Positions 15,615-26,726 of a DNA stretch of 64,000 bases are shown here, piece by piece. Where the stretch lies: positions 34,147 through 98,146 of the forward strand of contig NZ_LNXS01000036.1 in NCBI RefSeq assembly GCF_001467525.1, given 5' to 3'. Position 1 is the stretch's first letter, and each line of letters starts with the position of its first letter. A program made the translations under genes and the position numbers. The notes below the pieces were generated by a model. It saw nothing but the letters and a program-made list of their open reading frames with translations. It was not told the DNA's origin and did no database searches. The DNA comes from Legionella anisa. Lineage in GTDB: Bacteria; Pseudomonadota; Gammaproteobacteria; Legionellales; Legionellaceae.

Positions 15615-16985
15615 ATGCGAGAAGATACGGAGCACAGAACCGGAGTGTACACGAGCGTATATGAGGATTCGAGTACTGTATCGACGAAGCAGTTTCCTTC
15701 TCCTGCAGCGTTTCGAAAAAGGTCTATTGATGAATGGTTGCATGATTTAGAAACTAGAAATACTCAAGAAATACAACTTGGTTTAACGCGTATTATGGAC
15801 GTTGCAAAGAAATTAGGTCTACAACGTCCAGGCTGTCCGGTGATTACTGTAGCAGGTACTAATGGAAAAGGTTCAACAGTAACTGCTCTTGAAATGATTT
15901 ATCATGTTGCCGGATATAAAGTTGGCGCTTATACCTCACCCCATCTTATCCAGTTTAATGAACGTATTCGTGTCAATTTAACACCCATTTCTGATGATGA
16001 CTTATGTCAGGCTTTTAGTCTTATCGAAGAAGCTCGTGGAGAAACTCTTTTAACTTATTTTGAAATGACTACTTTGGCAGCATTGTGGCATTTCAAAAAA
16101 ATGGAATTGGATGTCATTATTCTTGAAGTGGGATTAGGTGGTCGATTGGACGCCACGAATATTGTGGATGCAGAATTATCCATAATTACTACCATAGATT
16201 TTGATCATCAGGAGTACTTAGGGAATACACTTGATGCAATTGGCTATGAGAAAGCGGGTATCCTTCGTTCGGGTAAACCATTCATCTATGCTGATATTAA
16301 TCCACCTGCATCAGTAACTCATGTAGCGAAACAACTTGGTGTTCCTGCATATTTGTGGAGCCAAGAATTTTCTATTCAAGAAGAAAACTCTGTCTGGAGT
16401 CTACATTACGAGGAAAAACTGAGTCTTTCCTCAGTTTATGGATTACCTAAGCCTGCAATACAGCTCAAATCAGCTGCTGCAGCAATTACTGCATGTGTTT
16501 TACTTGAACATCATCTGCCAGTGGCACTTTCCCATTTTCAAATTGCCATGCAACGTATTAATATTCCCGGTCGTTTGCAATTGCATGAAGACAAGGTGAG
16601 CACTTTATTTGATGTCTCTCATAATCCTCAATCGGCAAGATTACTCGCAGATACTTTGCGCATGATGAAAAAAACAAAAATTCACGCTGTTTTTTCTGCT
16701 TTGAAAGATAAAGATATTTTTGGCCTGATTATGCCTTTGAAGGATTGTGTTGAGCGATGGTATCCTGCACAATTGGATAATAAACGTGCTGCTAGTGGAG
16801 ATTTGTTGCTCACCTTTTTTAAGGATGCAGAAATTCCTGTAGAAATTTGTTATAATAACCCCCTTGCAGCTTTTGAAGCTGCATTGGAACAAGCTAAACC
16901 TGGTGACTTAATTGTTGTTTATGGGTCATTTTTTACTGTAAGTCATGTTATGGCTAATAGGAGATTCAATGAAATTAGTAATTGA
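15615..16985 (+). CDS. folC: Bifunctional folylpolyglutamate synthase / dihydrofolate synthase
   Basis: FolC adds glutamate to dihydropteroate and then to folates. The Mur-ligase-type P-loop VAGTNGKGSTV and the later VGLGGRLDATNIVD and FDHQEYLGNTLDAIGYEKAG stretches are clear. Homology to E. coli FolC begins only at RSIDEWLHDLE, about 38 residues into this frame. The upstream part is encoded by a hairpin-forming segment (15624-15682). I chose ATG 15615, preceded by GGTAGAGAGAG. An alternative TTG at 15561 after AGGGGA overlaps accD by 23 bp and gives 474 residues. The stop overlaps the next gene by 17 bp. Confidence 0.93.
   Translation: MREDTEHRTGVYTSVYEDSSTVSTKQFPSPAAFRKRSIDEWLHDLETRNTQEIQLGLTRIMDVAKKLGLQRPGCPVITVAGTNGKGSTVTALEMIYHVAGYKVGAYTSPHLIQFNERIRVNLTPISDDDLCQAFSLIEEARGETLLTYFEMTTLAALWHFKKMELDVIILEVGLGGRLDATNIVDAELSIITTIDFDHQEYLGNTLDAIGYEKAGILRSGKPFIYADINPPASVTHVAKQLGVPAYLWSQEFSIQEENSVWSLHYEEKLSLSSVYGLPKPAIQLKSAAAAITACVLLEHHLPVALSHFQIAMQRINIPGRLQLHEDKVSTLFDVSHNPQSARLLADTLRMMKKTKIHAVFSALKDKDIFGLIMPLKDCVERWYPAQLDNKRAASGDLLLTFFKDAEIPVEICYNNPLAAFEAALEQAKPGDLIVVYGSFFTVSHVMANRRFNEISN
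15624..15682. repeat. Hairpin-forming insert in the folC 5-prime end
   Basis: GATACGGAGCACAGAACC (15624-15641) and GGATTCGAGTACTGTATC (15665-15682) can pair over 18 positions with some G-U pairs and mismatches. The segment is richer in G+C than the genes around it and falls between the accD stop and the first conserved FolC residue. It looks like a small mobile or palindromic repeat that settled at the gene junction and is now read in frame. Confidence 0.45.
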
Positions 16986-17757
16986 TGAGAAGCTAAAACA
17001 TCGTTTGGTTGGTGTAGCTGTTGTTTTATCATTAGGTGCAATTTTTCTGCCTGCAATGATGAAGAAATCAAGTCAACGCCTTGAAAATAATTTTAGTGTA
17101 AAGGTACAGTTACCTCCTAAACCAACAACTCCTGATGTAGCGATAACTGATGAAAAGGAGATGTTTAAAACCATAAAAATAGCCAAGATTGAAATTCCTC
17201 CTGCCGTAGAACAAAAAAAGTCCAATCCCCAAAAAGAAGACTTTATTCAATCCGCTCAAAAAGCTGATGATGCAGCTGTATCTGTTGCTAAGGCAGTGGC
17301 ATCTAAAGCGGATGCTGCAGCTGTAGCGAAACCAATAGAGTTAGCATTAAGTAATGCAGCACAAAATGTTGTTAAAAAACAAGTAAAAGTAGCCGCTGCA
17401 ACGAGACCAGCTACACCCGCTAAACCGATTAAACCGGTCGCAAATGTGAGTCCTAAAACGATTAACAAGCCGGTAATTGCTCGAGTAAATACAAGCAATA
17501 CTAAAAATTACAAAAGAACTATTTATGCTGTTCAATTGGCCTCGTTTTCGAAGTTGGCTAATGCCCAATCCTTGGTTAGCAAATTACGTAGCAAAGGATA
17601 TAAAGCAAGTTACATCAAAATTGCTGGAAGACAAGGTGTTATTTATAAAGTTTATGCGGGACATTCACCTATTAAAAGTGATGTGATGAAATTAAAAATT
17701 CAATTAGCAAGTGCTATGCAGTTGAATGGTTTTGTAGTCAATACTGGAGTTAGCTAA
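16969..17757 (+). CDS. dedD: SPOR-domain cell-division protein DedD
   Basis: This is a 262-residue inner-membrane protein with a short cytoplasmic start (MKLVIDEKLKHRLVG), one membrane helix at about 12-32, an Ala/Lys/Pro-rich periplasmic linker and a C-terminal SPOR domain (about 185-260, YAVQLASFSKLANAQSLVSKL). SPOR domains bind denuded septal glycan and bring the protein to the division site. The ATG at 16969 was chosen because of AGGAG 6 nt upstream and the match to DedD; the frame is open 8 codons further up. It overlaps the folC end and sits just before cvpA, as in E. coli. Confidence 0.88.
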   Translation: MKLVIDEKLKHRLVGVAVVLSLGAIFLPAMMKKSSQRLENNFSVKVQLPPKPTTPDVAITDEKEMFKTIKIAKIEIPPAVEQKKSNPQKEDFIQSAQKADDAAVSVAKAVASKADAAAVAKPIELALSNAAQNVVKKQVKVAAATRPATPAKPIKPVANVSPKTINKPVIARVNTSNTKNYKRTIYAVQLASFSKLANAQSLVSKLRSKGYKASYIKIAGRQGVIYKVYAGHSPIKSDVMKLKIQLASAMQLNGFVVNTGVS

Positions 17758-17759
17758 CC

Positions 17760-18302
17760 ATGCAATTTCAATGGGTTGATTTAATTTTTATAGTAATAAT
17801 TGGCTTATCTTCTATTACCGGTTTATTAAGAGGATTTATTAAAGAATTTATTGCATTAGGGGTATGGATATTAGCGGTATGGGCAGGCTATACCTATTCA
17901 GGAGCCCTTAATCCCTATTTACAGCCTTATATACAAGATCAATCACTTCGTACAATAGCGGGTTTTGTTATTGTTGTGCTTGGTGTTTTAATCGTCGGAG
18001 GTATTGGTAATGCGATACTTGGCCTTTTCTTAAGGGGCAGCGGTTTAGGCGCTATGGATAAAGTTCTTGGTGGCATTTTTGGCTTTTCCCGTGGTGTTTT
18101 CATTCTTTCTCTTATCTTCGCAGTACTCAGCATGACCTCTTTGCCTTATCAGCAATATGTCCAAAGCTCCAGAATTTATAATCAAATGTTACCTGTTATA
18201 AACTGGATATCTAGTTCTTTACCGGGCGTTATTAATAAAGCAAAACAAACGGTATCGGCAAACGAGTCCTTTAATTTTATTGATATAAGCCCTGATCTTT
18301 AA
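17760..18302 (+). CDS. cvpA: CvpA family inner-membrane protein
   Basis: The 180-residue protein has four hydrophobic helices and the family start [25 protein letters not shown]. CvpA is needed for colicin V production and for envelope stress resistance in enterobacteria; its molecular role is not settled. purF, its usual neighbour, is absent here. Instead the gene end overlaps the convergent nadD by 26 bp. Confidence 0.9.
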   Translation: MQFQWVDLIFIVIIGLSSITGLLRGFIKEFIALGVWILAVWAGYTYSGALNPYLQPYIQDQSLRTIAGFVIVVLGVLIVGGIGNAILGLFLRGSGLGAMDKVLGGIFGFSRGVFILSLIFAVLSMTSLPYQQYVQSSRIYNQMLPVINWISSSLPGVINKAKQTVSANESFNFIDISPDL

Positions 18303-18912
18303 TGTATTTATAGACTGATTGAGGGAGCTTGTTTTTAACATCAGCTCCCTTTTCTATTTCTTCACGAATGAAAGTGGACGAAATATCATAATTGCCTGCA
18401 TCAAATAAAAAAACACTTCCTGCTAGTGTGTTTAAGAGTTCTATTTTGCTTTTAGTTCGATATTTTTCCAAAAAATCCTGCATAATTTTTGGGACAGCTT
18501 GCCTGGCAAATTCTTTTCTATTGATTACCAGTAAATTTGCTAGAGTAATAATTTTCTCCCATTGATGCCAACGGGGTAATGATAGAAAGGCATCATATCC
18601 AATAATCAAAGTTATAGATGCATTGGGGTATTCCAGCCTAAAACTTTCTAAAGTTTCAACCATATAAGAAGGGGTGTCGCGTTTTATCTCGCGTAAATCA
18701 AGCTTAAAGTCTGGTGCCTCTTTAATTGCCAACCTCAACATTTCTACTCTTTGCTCGTTATTCGCTAACGTTGGTGGCTTTATAGTTGGTGTTTTACAAG
18801 GGAGAAAAATATAGGAGTCAAATTTAATATGTGTCTGAATAAATTTGCTGGTCTGCAAATGACCATTATGTATGGGATCGAAGGTACCGCCAAAAATAGC
18901 TATGCTGTGCAT
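18277..18912 (-). CDS. nadD: Nicotinate-mononucleotide adenylyltransferase
   Basis: This 211-residue enzyme makes deamido-NAD from nicotinate mononucleotide and ATP in NAD synthesis. The nucleotidyltransferase signature [12 protein letters not shown] is at residues 9-20, and [10 protein letters not shown] near the C-terminus is the second motif. The start overlaps the end of holA by 13 bp, following the conserved leuS-lptE-holA-nadD order. Confidence 0.95.
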   Translation of the reverse strand: MHSIAIFGGTFDPIHNGHLQTSKFIQTHIKFDSYIFLPCKTPTIKPPTLANNEQRVEMLRLAIKEAPDFKLDLREIKRDTPSYMVETLESFRLEYPNASITLIIGYDAFLSLPRWHQWEKIITLANLLVINRKEFARQAVPKIMQDFLEKYRTKSKIELLNTLAGSVFLFDAGNYDISSTFIREEIEKGADVKNKLPQSVYKYIKDQGLYQ

Positions 18913-19928
18913 GTGTCACCTATTAATTTCCCCAGACAAAGTGAGAGGGCGGTGTTTTCTAGGGAGTTCCATACTTGGGTGTATGAGCTATTTGATTTGA
19001 TACGTTCATCGATGGAGAAACAATATCGATGAAGCTGCTGCAGTATTACTTGATTAAATCGCTTACAACATATTTTATAGAGGTTGACGCGCTGGGGCCA
19101 AATTTTTAATTGGCTGCATGCATTTTGAATATCAATTTTCTTTTCCATTAAATAAGAAAGCTGTAGGATTAATCTTATTTCCTGACTGAGCATCCATAAG
19201 ACTAAAGTAGCTTCTGTCTTATTATTTGCTGCATGACGTAGAATCTGAATTGCCTTATCTCCGTGACCAAGGAGACATGCATCGACTAGCTCGAAAAGAT
19301 CATAGTCACATTGATTGAATAAGTGCTCCAATACGTGTTGCGTCTCAATTTTGCTGTTAGGAGTATAAGATAAGGCCATTTTTTCAATAACTTGCGCACA
19401 TGCTAGCATATTTCCCTGTGTATATTGGTGAATTAAATCGGGAATTTGCAGATCATAACTCATGAAGTTTTTCTTTAACTGCGTAACTATCCAACTTTTC
19501 ATTGCTTCTGAGTTAAGCGGATAGGATAGGATAAGTGCCGCCTGTTCATGGGATGATATCCACTGTAATTGTTTTGCAGGTACATTCGGAGCTCTAATAA
19601 CAATGAAACAACGTGAATTAATCAAGTTAAGGTATTCAGTGAGAATTTTCTTTCCCATAGCGTCTATGGATTTCTTATCATAAAAAATATTCAAGAGTAC
19701 GGTATCTGAAAATAAGGAGTAACTGTTTGCTTCTTCCCTTACAGTATTCCAATCCTCTGCTGACTGAATGGATATGATTTGCTCATCGTAGTTATAATTT
19801 TTTTTGATGGCTGACTTTATGGTAGCTAAAGACTCTTCCAGCAAGTAATTATCTTGTCCAATAATTATATAGAGTGGAGCAATTTTTTTTTCTACTTGCT
19901 GGGCAAGCATTTGTTGTTTGATTTGCAT
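18900..19928 (-). CDS. holA: DNA polymerase III subunit delta
   Basis: The 342-residue clamp-loader subunit opens the beta sliding clamp. The family start [24 protein letters not shown] and the AAA-like layout without a Walker A motif fit HolA, as does the position between lptE and nadD. It is 60 bp downstream of lptE. Confidence 0.92.
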   Translation of the reverse strand: MQIKQQMLAQQVEKKIAPLYIIIGQDNYLLEESLATIKSAIKKNYNYDEQIISIQSAEDWNTVREEANSYSLFSDTVLLNIFYDKKSIDAMGKKILTEYLNLINSRCFIVIRAPNVPAKQLQWISSHEQAALILSYPLNSEAMKSWIVTQLKKNFMSYDLQIPDLIHQYTQGNMLACAQVIEKMALSYTPNSKIETQHVLEHLFNQCDYDLFELVDACLLGHGDKAIQILRHAANNKTEATLVLWMLSQEIRLILQLSYLMEKKIDIQNACSQLKIWPQRVNLYKICCKRFNQVILQQLHRYCFSIDERIKSNSSYTQVWNSLENTALSLCLGKLIGDTCTA

Positions 19929-19988
19929 GATAATTTTAGTTTAAGCATGTGCATGTGTCGTTTTTTCTTACCCACGCTACCTTTTTTC

Positions 19989-20579
19989 TTATCTGAGTTT
20001 AGGCTCTTGTAGATGGCTAAGTCGATAAATTATTTGGGTCACCGCATCTTGCTTCATTTCTCCAATTAAAATACTTTCTTCATCTTTAGAGCCTAGAATT
20101 CTGTTATTATTCAATATAAGTTCCCGGGAAATACTTATTCTACCAGGAGCATTAATAACTTGGCCTGCGCGTGTTTTCAATACAAATACTACGGTTAGAG
20201 TTAAAGTATATTGTCGTGGATTTGTACTTGCTCCAACACTGATGATCTGTTGTTGTAAGTTAACCTCATTAACGATTAACCAATATTTGGCCCGAGAGGG
20301 CTCAGGATTCACTTCAACATCGGATCCTTCCAGTCGAGATTGCAGTATTGAGACAAATTGTTTGTCATCATTTTCAGAAATAATGGCTACATTGTTAAGC
20401 CAGTTGGGTACATTGTCCATACCTCGTAGATGAAACCCACAAGCTGATAATAATAAGAGGAGCAGTAACGGTACTAGACAACGTAAAGTTGCAATTTGAC
20501 GTTTTTGTTGTTCATGTCCCGCAAGTTGTATGCGAAGTCTATACGGGACTTTAGAAACATCAGGATGGTTAGACTTCAT
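19989..20579 (-). CDS. lptE: LPS-assembly lipoprotein LptE
   Basis: The outer-membrane lipoprotein plugs the LptD barrel for lipopolysaccharide insertion. The lipobox LLSACGFHLRG sets Cys47 as the lipidated residue after a leucine-run signal sequence (35-46). The 30 residues before the signal ([19 protein letters not shown]...) are unusually long and hydrophilic for LptE. No other in-frame start with a good ribosome site was found. Start and leuS stop share a base (TAATG), so the two are coupled. Confidence 0.9.
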   Translation of the reverse strand: MKSNHPDVSKVPYRLRIQLAGHEQQKRQIATLRCLVPLLLLLLLSACGFHLRGMDNVPNWLNNVAIISENDDKQFVSILQSRLEGSDVEVNPEPSRAKYWLIVNEVNLQQQIISVGASTNPRQYTLTLTVVFVLKTRAGQVINAPGRISISRELILNNNRILGSKDEESILIGEMKQDAVTQIIYRLSHLQEPKLR

Positions 20580-23053
20580 TAGTTAACAACCAAATTAATT
20601 AATTGCCTGTGTGCAACAACGATTGCTTTTTTTACTGTTTTATCAGCCAGAAAGTCTTTTACATGCTCTTTGGCTGCAGCAATTAAAGCTTCTTCTGCAG
20701 CATCTACGCCCGCGGTAAATTGAGCTCTTAGTTTCCCATTAACTTGAACTACATAATCCACTTCATCGGTTTTTAGAGCACCTTTATCTACTCTTGGCCA
20801 GTTTGCATCAATAATTGCTTTTTCAAAGCCTAATTGTTGCCAAAGATGATGGGTAATATGTGGTGTTATAGGAGCCAATAATCGCAACAGAATACTCATG
20901 CTGGAGTGAATAAAGAATTTATCTTCTTCAGTTTCTATAGAATAGCTCGAAATTTCATTAAACAGCTTCATGCAACCGGAAACTACTGTATTGAACTGAT
21001 TTCGATCATAATCATGTGTCGCTTGTGCAAGAGTTTGGTGCACAACAAGACGTGATTTCTTTAAACGACTTTCCACTTGCTGCCAGTTCACATGTCCATT
21101 ACCACTTAGAATGATGTCATTGATTTCAATGAACATATTTTGATACTGATGAGCAAAAGCCCAGATGCGCTTTAGAAAACGATGTGCGCCTTCCACAGCA
21201 GTATCTGACCACTCTAACGATTGCTCAGGAGGTGCAGCAAACATAACAAATAGACGTGCCGTATCAGCCCCATAAGTATCAATAAGATGATTGGGATCGA
21301 CTACATTACCAACAGACTTAGACATTTTATGTCCGTCTTTTAAAACCATTCCTTGGGTTAACAGGGCTTTAAATGGTTCATCCGAATTCACTAAACCTTC
21401 ATCACGCATTAGCTTGTGGAAAAAGCGAGCATAAAGTAAATGCATTACTGCATGTTCGATCCCACCCACATATTGATCCACAGGAGTCCAATATTTTGCT
21501 CGGTCATCAAGCATGGCATTTTCCTGACCTTTACATGCAAAACGAGCATAATACCAAGATGACTCAACAAAAGTATCAAAAGTGTCTGTCTCACGAGATG
21601 CATCCTGACCGCATTTTGGACAACTTATGTTAACAAATTCTGGACATTGAGCAAGGGGTGAACCGGTTCCAGTAAATGTTACATTTTCCGGAAGAATTAC
21701 TGGGAGATCTTCATCTGGAACGGGCACAGTACCACATTGTTCGCATAAAATCATGGGAATAGGGGTGCCCCAATATCTTTGTCTTGATACGCCCCAGTCA
21801 CGCAACCTATAGTTAATTGTTGCTTTTCCTGCATCATGTTCTTCAAGAAAACTGGTTATGGTCTCCACTGCTTGGGAGGAGCTTAATCCATCAAATTGAC
21901 CTGAGTTAATTAGTGTGCCTTCTTCAGTATAAGCAGACTTGTTTAAGTCATGTTTTATGTCATTTGCTGGTTTAATGACTTCTTTAATAGGTAATTGATA
22001 TTTGCGTGCAAATTCCCAGTCTCTTTGATCGTGTGCTGGGACTGACATTACAGCTCCAGAACCGTATTGCATGAGCACAAAATTTGCCACCCATATTGGT
22101 AGTTCTTCACCAGTTATAGGATGGACTGCCGACATACCTGTAGCGATACCTCGTTTTTCCATAGTAGCAAGTTCAGCCTCAGCCATTTTAGTACCTTGAC
22201 AGCTGTCAATGAACTCCTTGACTTCCTTACGAGTGCTTGCTGCTTCTTTGGCAAGGGGGTGATCCGTTGCTACTGCAAGGTATGTTGCTCCCATTAAAGT
22301 ATCAGGGCGGGTTGTATATATTTTTAATCGTTTGGGATAATTATTGACGCTGAAATGAATTTCGGTACCTGTCGAGCGACCTATCCAGTTGCGTTGCATT
22401 TGTTTTACTTGTGCAGGCCATTCATCTAATGTGTCGAGTGAGCTGAGGAGCTCATCAGCATAAGCTGTGATTTTAATAAACCACTGAGAAATTTCTTTTC
22501 GCTCCACAGGAGCACCAGAGCGCCAGCCGCGTCCATCGACGACTTGTTCATTTGCCAAAACGGTTTGATCGACCGGATCCCAATTTACCACGGCATTTTT
22601 TTTGTATACTAAGCCTTTTTCGAATAATCGAATAAAAAACCATTGTTCCCATCGATAGTATTCAGGTGCACAAGTACAAATTTCACGTCGCCAATCATAG
22701 GCATTACCAAGACGTAAAAATTGTTTTTTCATGGACTCTATATTTTTTTTGGTCCATTCAGCAGGGGGGATTCCGTTTTTGATGGCGGCATTTTCAGCAG
22801 GCAAGCCAAATGCATCCCAACCTATAGGTTGAAGAACATTTTTACCCAACGCACGTTGATAACGAGCAATAACGTCACCAATAGTGTAGTTACGAACATG
22901 CCCCATGTGTAATGTCCCACTTGGGTAGGGAAACATGGATAAACAATAAAATTTCTCTCTGTTTAAATCTTCTGAAACGTTAAATGATTGTTTTTTATGC
23001 CAATACTGTTGAGCTTGTTCCTCAACTTCTTGTGGTATATAGGTATTATCCAT
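20579..23053 (-). CDS. leuS: Leucyl-tRNA synthetase
   Basis: This 824-residue class I synthetase has the HIGH-type motif in [19 protein letters not shown] (about residues 42-60) and the KMSKS loop in [13 protein letters not shown]. The CP1 editing domain lies between them ([14 protein letters not shown] region). A zinc-ribbon-like insert carries CEQC and CPKC (in [10 protein letters not shown] and ISCPKCGQD). It is the first gene of the leuS-lptE-holA-nadD run. Confidence 0.97.
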   Translation of the reverse strand: MDNTYIPQEVEEQAQQYWHKKQSFNVSEDLNREKFYCLSMFPYPSGTLHMGHVRNYTIGDVIARYQRALGKNVLQPIGWDAFGLPAENAAIKNGIPPAEWTKKNIESMKKQFLRLGNAYDWRREICTCAPEYYRWEQWFFIRLFEKGLVYKKNAVVNWDPVDQTVLANEQVVDGRGWRSGAPVERKEISQWFIKITAYADELLSSLDTLDEWPAQVKQMQRNWIGRSTGTEIHFSVNNYPKRLKIYTTRPDTLMGATYLAVATDHPLAKEAASTRKEVKEFIDSCQGTKMAEAELATMEKRGIATGMSAVHPITGEELPIWVANFVLMQYGSGAVMSVPAHDQRDWEFARKYQLPIKEVIKPANDIKHDLNKSAYTEEGTLINSGQFDGLSSSQAVETITSFLEEHDAGKATINYRLRDWGVSRQRYWGTPIPMILCEQCGTVPVPDEDLPVILPENVTFTGTGSPLAQCPEFVNISCPKCGQDASRETDTFDTFVESSWYYARFACKGQENAMLDDRAKYWTPVDQYVGGIEHAVMHLLYARFFHKLMRDEGLVNSDEPFKALLTQGMVLKDGHKMSKSVGNVVDPNHLIDTYGADTARLFVMFAAPPEQSLEWSDTAVEGAHRFLKRIWAFAHQYQNMFIEINDIILSGNGHVNWQQVESRLKKSRLVVHQTLAQATHDYDRNQFNTVVSGCMKLFNEISSYSIETEEDKFFIHSSMSILLRLLAPITPHITHHLWQQLGFEKAIIDANWPRVDKGALKTDEVDYVVQVNGKLRAQFTAGVDAAEEALIAAAKEHVKDFLADKTVKKAIVVAHRQLINLVVN

Positions 23054-23121
23054 AGTCCGATTTTTTAAGTGACTCTAAATCGCTAAGGATAACTCCTCTT
23101 GTGTCTGCCAGCAATAGATTA

Positions 23122-24654
23122 TTACTGGAATAAGCGACGAAGTTGAATAAAAAGTATAAAAATAAGAAAAATTGTACAAAATATAAGTACTGGATACTCA
23201 TACCAAATAATCCATGGAGTGAGTCCTTCGGCCGGAAATATACTACTTTGCAATAGGCCGGAACTGAATGGAGGTAGACTTTCTACTATATCTCCGTTTG
23301 AGTCAATTACTGATGATAAACCGTCATTATTGACTACTACTTGATAACGTCCTGTAAGTAGGGAAAGGATTTGAGCCATTTGTAATTGTTGGTAGCTGGC
23401 TAATGAGTGTCCAAACCAGCCATTATCACTCATTGAAACAATCCATTGGGCTTTAGGCATTTGATCACGTAAAATATTGGGGTAAGCAATCTCATAGCAA
23501 ATGAGGCTTGCTATAGGATGGCTTTCAATTCGAATTAGGCGTTGCTTTCTTTTTCCTGGTAATAAATTGGGTTCAGGTAAATTCAACCAACGATTAATGG
23601 TAACCAGAGGTTTGGGAATATACTCACCAAAAGGAACCAAATGGCGTTTGAGTTTTTTCCCTTTTGCCTGTCCAAGAGTAATTACCGAGTTGTAATAATT
23701 TGTTTCACTATCATTTGTAGGCTGTAAAATGCCTACCATAAGTGCGCTGTTCGCTTTCAGAGCTTTTTTATTCAGTTTTAACAGATATTTATCCAAGTAA
23801 CTTGCAGGCAATGGTATGGCTGACTCTGGTAAAATAATTAATTGTTTACCTAGGAGTTTATTAATTGCATTTTCATAGTATTTTAATAAATTCCAAAATA
23901 AGGTTTCATCCCATTTGTCGCGCATGGACAAATTAGCCTGAACAGCACCTACACTGATAGGCTCTTGTTTGATTTGTGACCATGAAATGCTTTTACAAAG
24001 TATTGGACTCATCATAATGAGTACAATTATGATCAAGTAGAGGTAACGTTTTTGGGAATTTTGTGACACAGCTAAAGTCAGTAGTGCAGAAATTAGAACA
24101 CAGACAAAACTGAGTCCGTAAATTCCTAAAACAGGAGCGATGTATTTAATCGGTGTATCAATGAGGATGGTGCCTATTAATAGCCAGGGAAAACCGCTAA
24201 ATAAAGTAGCACGGCAGTATTCACTCAAGCACCATAAAACACAAAATAGAGCTAAAGACACTAGTTTTCGATTTTTAAGCTCAAGCAATTGATACAGATA
24301 AGCAACAAGGGCAGGGAAGAGCGCGAGATACATAATAAAAATTAATGTAACTAATCCTGCAAAGAAATAATTAAGTTGGCCATAGTCGTGGATACTGACT
24401 ATAACCCAGGAAACTCCAAACCCGAAATAGCCTAGCCCATAAAAAAAACCAAGTGCAAAGCCTTGTTTTGCGGAGCAATTTTGTAGACTTGAATAGAGAA
24501 AAGCCATACTTAACAGCGCTAATCCTGGGATATGAAAAGGAGCAAAACCAAAAGGCGCCAGAAGGCCTGCTATAAATACAAAAAAGTATTTAACATAGCG
24601 AAGACGAATTGATGAGTTCAGAGGGATGGAGTTGGCTAAAGCGGTTTGCTTCAT
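23122..24654 (-). CDS. lnt: Apolipoprotein N-acyltransferase
   Basis: The 510-residue inner-membrane enzyme adds the third acyl chain to lipoproteins. The N-terminal half has about six to seven membrane helices. A periplasmic nitrilase-like domain follows, with the triad Glu (LILPESAIPLP), Lys (KRHLVPFGEY) and Cys (ASLICYEIAYP), and there is one C-terminal helix. Length is normal for Lnt. It lies upstream of leuS on the same strand with a 68-bp gap. Confidence 0.95.
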   Translation of the reverse strand: MKQTALANSIPLNSSIRLRYVKYFFVFIAGLLAPFGFAPFHIPGLALLSMAFLYSSLQNCSAKQGFALGFFYGLGYFGFGVSWVIVSIHDYGQLNYFFAGLVTLIFIMYLALFPALVAYLYQLLELKNRKLVSLALFCVLWCLSEYCRATLFSGFPWLLIGTILIDTPIKYIAPVLGIYGLSFVCVLISALLTLAVSQNSQKRYLYLIIIVLIMMSPILCKSISWSQIKQEPISVGAVQANLSMRDKWDETLFWNLLKYYENAINKLLGKQLIILPESAIPLPASYLDKYLLKLNKKALKANSALMVGILQPTNDSETNYYNSVITLGQAKGKKLKRHLVPFGEYIPKPLVTINRWLNLPEPNLLPGKRKQRLIRIESHPIASLICYEIAYPNILRDQMPKAQWIVSMSDNGWFGHSLASYQQLQMAQILSLLTGRYQVVVNNDGLSSVIDSNGDIVESLPPFSSGLLQSSIFPAEGLTPWIIWYEYPVLIFCTIFLIFILFIQLRRLFQ

Positions 24655-24731
24655 GAGCTGTTAAAAAATTATAAAACGATAAGATAATTGAGTCCTTCAT
24701 CCAGGTCAAGAATTAGTGAAACATTTTTAAT

Positions 24732-24791
24732 CGTAACCCGGTGAAGTGTAATGAGATTAATATTCCCGGGTTTCGCTTCACCCAGGCTACA
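24732..24791. repeat. REP-like palindrome, one arm decayed
   Basis: The right arm CCCGGGTTTCGCTTCACCCA (24765-24784) followed by GGCTAC is well kept. The left part (CGTAACCCGGTGAAG, 24732-24746) is shortened. It lies between the lnt start and the phaC stop. Confidence 0.6.
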
Positions 24792-24828
24792 ATTGATGAC
24801 GATGAGTTGATAGGTCTGGGCACTTGTA

Positions 24829-26628
24829 TTATTTTTTCAGAACATAAGTTCCTGGTGCATCACAAATCGGTCTTATTTCTTTCTCAGGATTGCCTAGTTC
24901 AGGTGGTTTCTTTTTTGTACCCGAATAATCTACGAGCCATTTTTCCCAGGCTGGCCACCAAGAATCTTTAAAATGAGGAGCTCTTTCCAACCAAACATTG
25001 GGAGCTAAATGTTTATCATTTTCTTTATGGGTTAGCATTTGATAACTTCGTCCGGATTCACCTGGCTCATTAACAATCCCTGTATTGTGTCCTGCATTGG
25101 TCAATACAAAGGTAATATCGCTATCAGTAAAATAATGAATTTTATACACTGACTTCCAAGGGGCTATATGATCTTTTATAGTACTTACTGCAAAGGTAGG
25201 TATTTTGATATCGGCAAGATTAATGTTCTCATCAAGAATTTTAAATCGTCCTTCAACTAAATCATTATTTAAAAACAAACTGCGTAAATACTCACTATGC
25301 ATTTTGTAGGGCATGCGTGTGGTATCGTAATTCCATGCCATTAAGTCACTCACTTCCTGTCTTTTACCCAATAGATAATCATAAACCATCCGAGACCAAA
25401 TGAGGTCTATGGAGCGTAACATATTAAACGCACCAGCCATTTGCGAACCATCTAAATAACCCTTTTCCCACATGATATCTTCAATATAGGTAAGCTGGTT
25501 TTCGTCAATAAATAGCTGCAGTTCTCCTGCATCCTGAAAATCGGTTTGCGCTGCAAACAGTGTAATCGTTTTTAATCGATCATCATTATCGGCGGCCATT
25601 TTTGCAGTAACCATTGTTAATAAGGTTCCCCCAATACAATAACCTACCGCATGGATTTTTTCTTTCGGAATAATTTGATTTATTATTTTTAATGCATCCA
25701 TCACGCCATATGTCGCGTAATCAGAAAAGTTTAAGTCTCTATCTTCAGAGGTTGGATTTTTCCAGGAAATCATAAAAACAGTGTGCCCTTTATCCACCAA
25801 GAATTTAACCATTGAATTGTTAGGCGAGAGATCAAGAATGTAATATTTCATAATCCAAGCAGGGATGATTAAGACTGGTTCTGGATGCACTGTTGCTGTT
25901 GTAGGTTCATATTGGATAAGCTCAATTAAATGATTTCTATAAATAACTTTTCCAGATGTTACTGCTACATTATTCCCTACTTTATATTGTTCACTTCCCG
26001 CTGGTGGTTTGTCATTCAGTTTTAGGATGATGTCATCAAAAAAATTATTCCATCCTTTGATAAAATTCATGCCACCTTCATTCATTGTGGTCGTAATCAC
26101 TTCAGGATTTATTCCAGGAAAATTAGATGGAGCAAAAACATCCAGAATTTGGCGTGTTACAAAATTAACTATGTTTTCATGATGCTTGGAAATACCACGA
26201 AGATGTGTTGTAGCATTCTCCCACCATTCTTCTGTTAATAAAAAGGATTGTGAGTACACGTTGAATGGGAACTGAGACCATAATTCATTTTGAAAGCGGT
26301 GATCGGTTTGACGTACTTCAATACAGGGTTCACATTTATTCTGGCTTTGTTGCTGTATGTATAACAATAAATGGCCTAGTTTTTTGAGTGCATTTTTATT
26401 TAACTCAATTCGCTTTGCCGGCGAAAAAATTAAATAGATTAGCCAATCTGTAAAAGACATCATGAGGGTCCCTGGAGATAGCCAGTTACACAATTGACTG
26501 ATTAAAGCGTGGAATAATCTATCAAAACTTAGCCCTTCATAGTCGTATTTTTCTGATTCGGTTAATAAGGGGGGCAGGGCATTCTCAGTAGATTTTGGGG
26601 GCTTTTTTTTGGATTTACTCATAATCAA
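24829..26628 (-). CDS. phaC: Class I poly(3-hydroxyalkanoate) synthase
   Basis: This 599-residue enzyme polymerises 3-hydroxyacyl-CoA into storage granules. The alpha/beta-hydrolase fold has the lipase-like box GYCIGG with nucleophile Cys331. The conserved TIKDHIAPW carries the catalytic Asp and TNAGHNTGIVN the catalytic His. The N-terminal domain and length fit class I (PhaC alone) rather than class III; no phaE, phaA or phaB is beside it. Two near-start ATGs (26628 and 26622) are possible. Legionella stores polyhydroxybutyrate in its late phase. Confidence 0.93.
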   Translation of the reverse strand: MIMSKSKKKPPKSTENALPPLLTESEKYDYEGLSFDRLFHALISQLCNWLSPGTLMMSFTDWLIYLIFSPAKRIELNKNALKKLGHLLLYIQQQSQNKCEPCIEVRQTDHRFQNELWSQFPFNVYSQSFLLTEEWWENATTHLRGISKHHENIVNFVTRQILDVFAPSNFPGINPEVITTTMNEGGMNFIKGWNNFFDDIILKLNDKPPAGSEQYKVGNNVAVTSGKVIYRNHLIELIQYEPTTATVHPEPVLIIPAWIMKYYILDLSPNNSMVKFLVDKGHTVFMISWKNPTSEDRDLNFSDYATYGVMDALKIINQIIPKEKIHAVGYCIGGTLLTMVTAKMAADNDDRLKTITLFAAQTDFQDAGELQLFIDENQLTYIEDIMWEKGYLDGSQMAGAFNMLRSIDLIWSRMVYDYLLGKRQEVSDLMAWNYDTTRMPYKMHSEYLRSLFLNNDLVEGRFKILDENINLADIKIPTFAVSTIKDHIAPWKSVYKIHYFTDSDITFVLTNAGHNTGIVNEPGESGRSYQMLTHKENDKHLAPNVWLERAPHFKDSWWPAWEKWLVDYSGTKKKPPELGNPEKEIRPICDAPGTYVLKK

Positions 26629-26726
26629 TTCCCTTTATGAATTCAAGAATTTTAAAAATACAGTCCTTGTTTAAATGTTATGTATTAAAAAAATGGAATA
26701 ACTCGATTTTAATTCTCATTTTGTTT

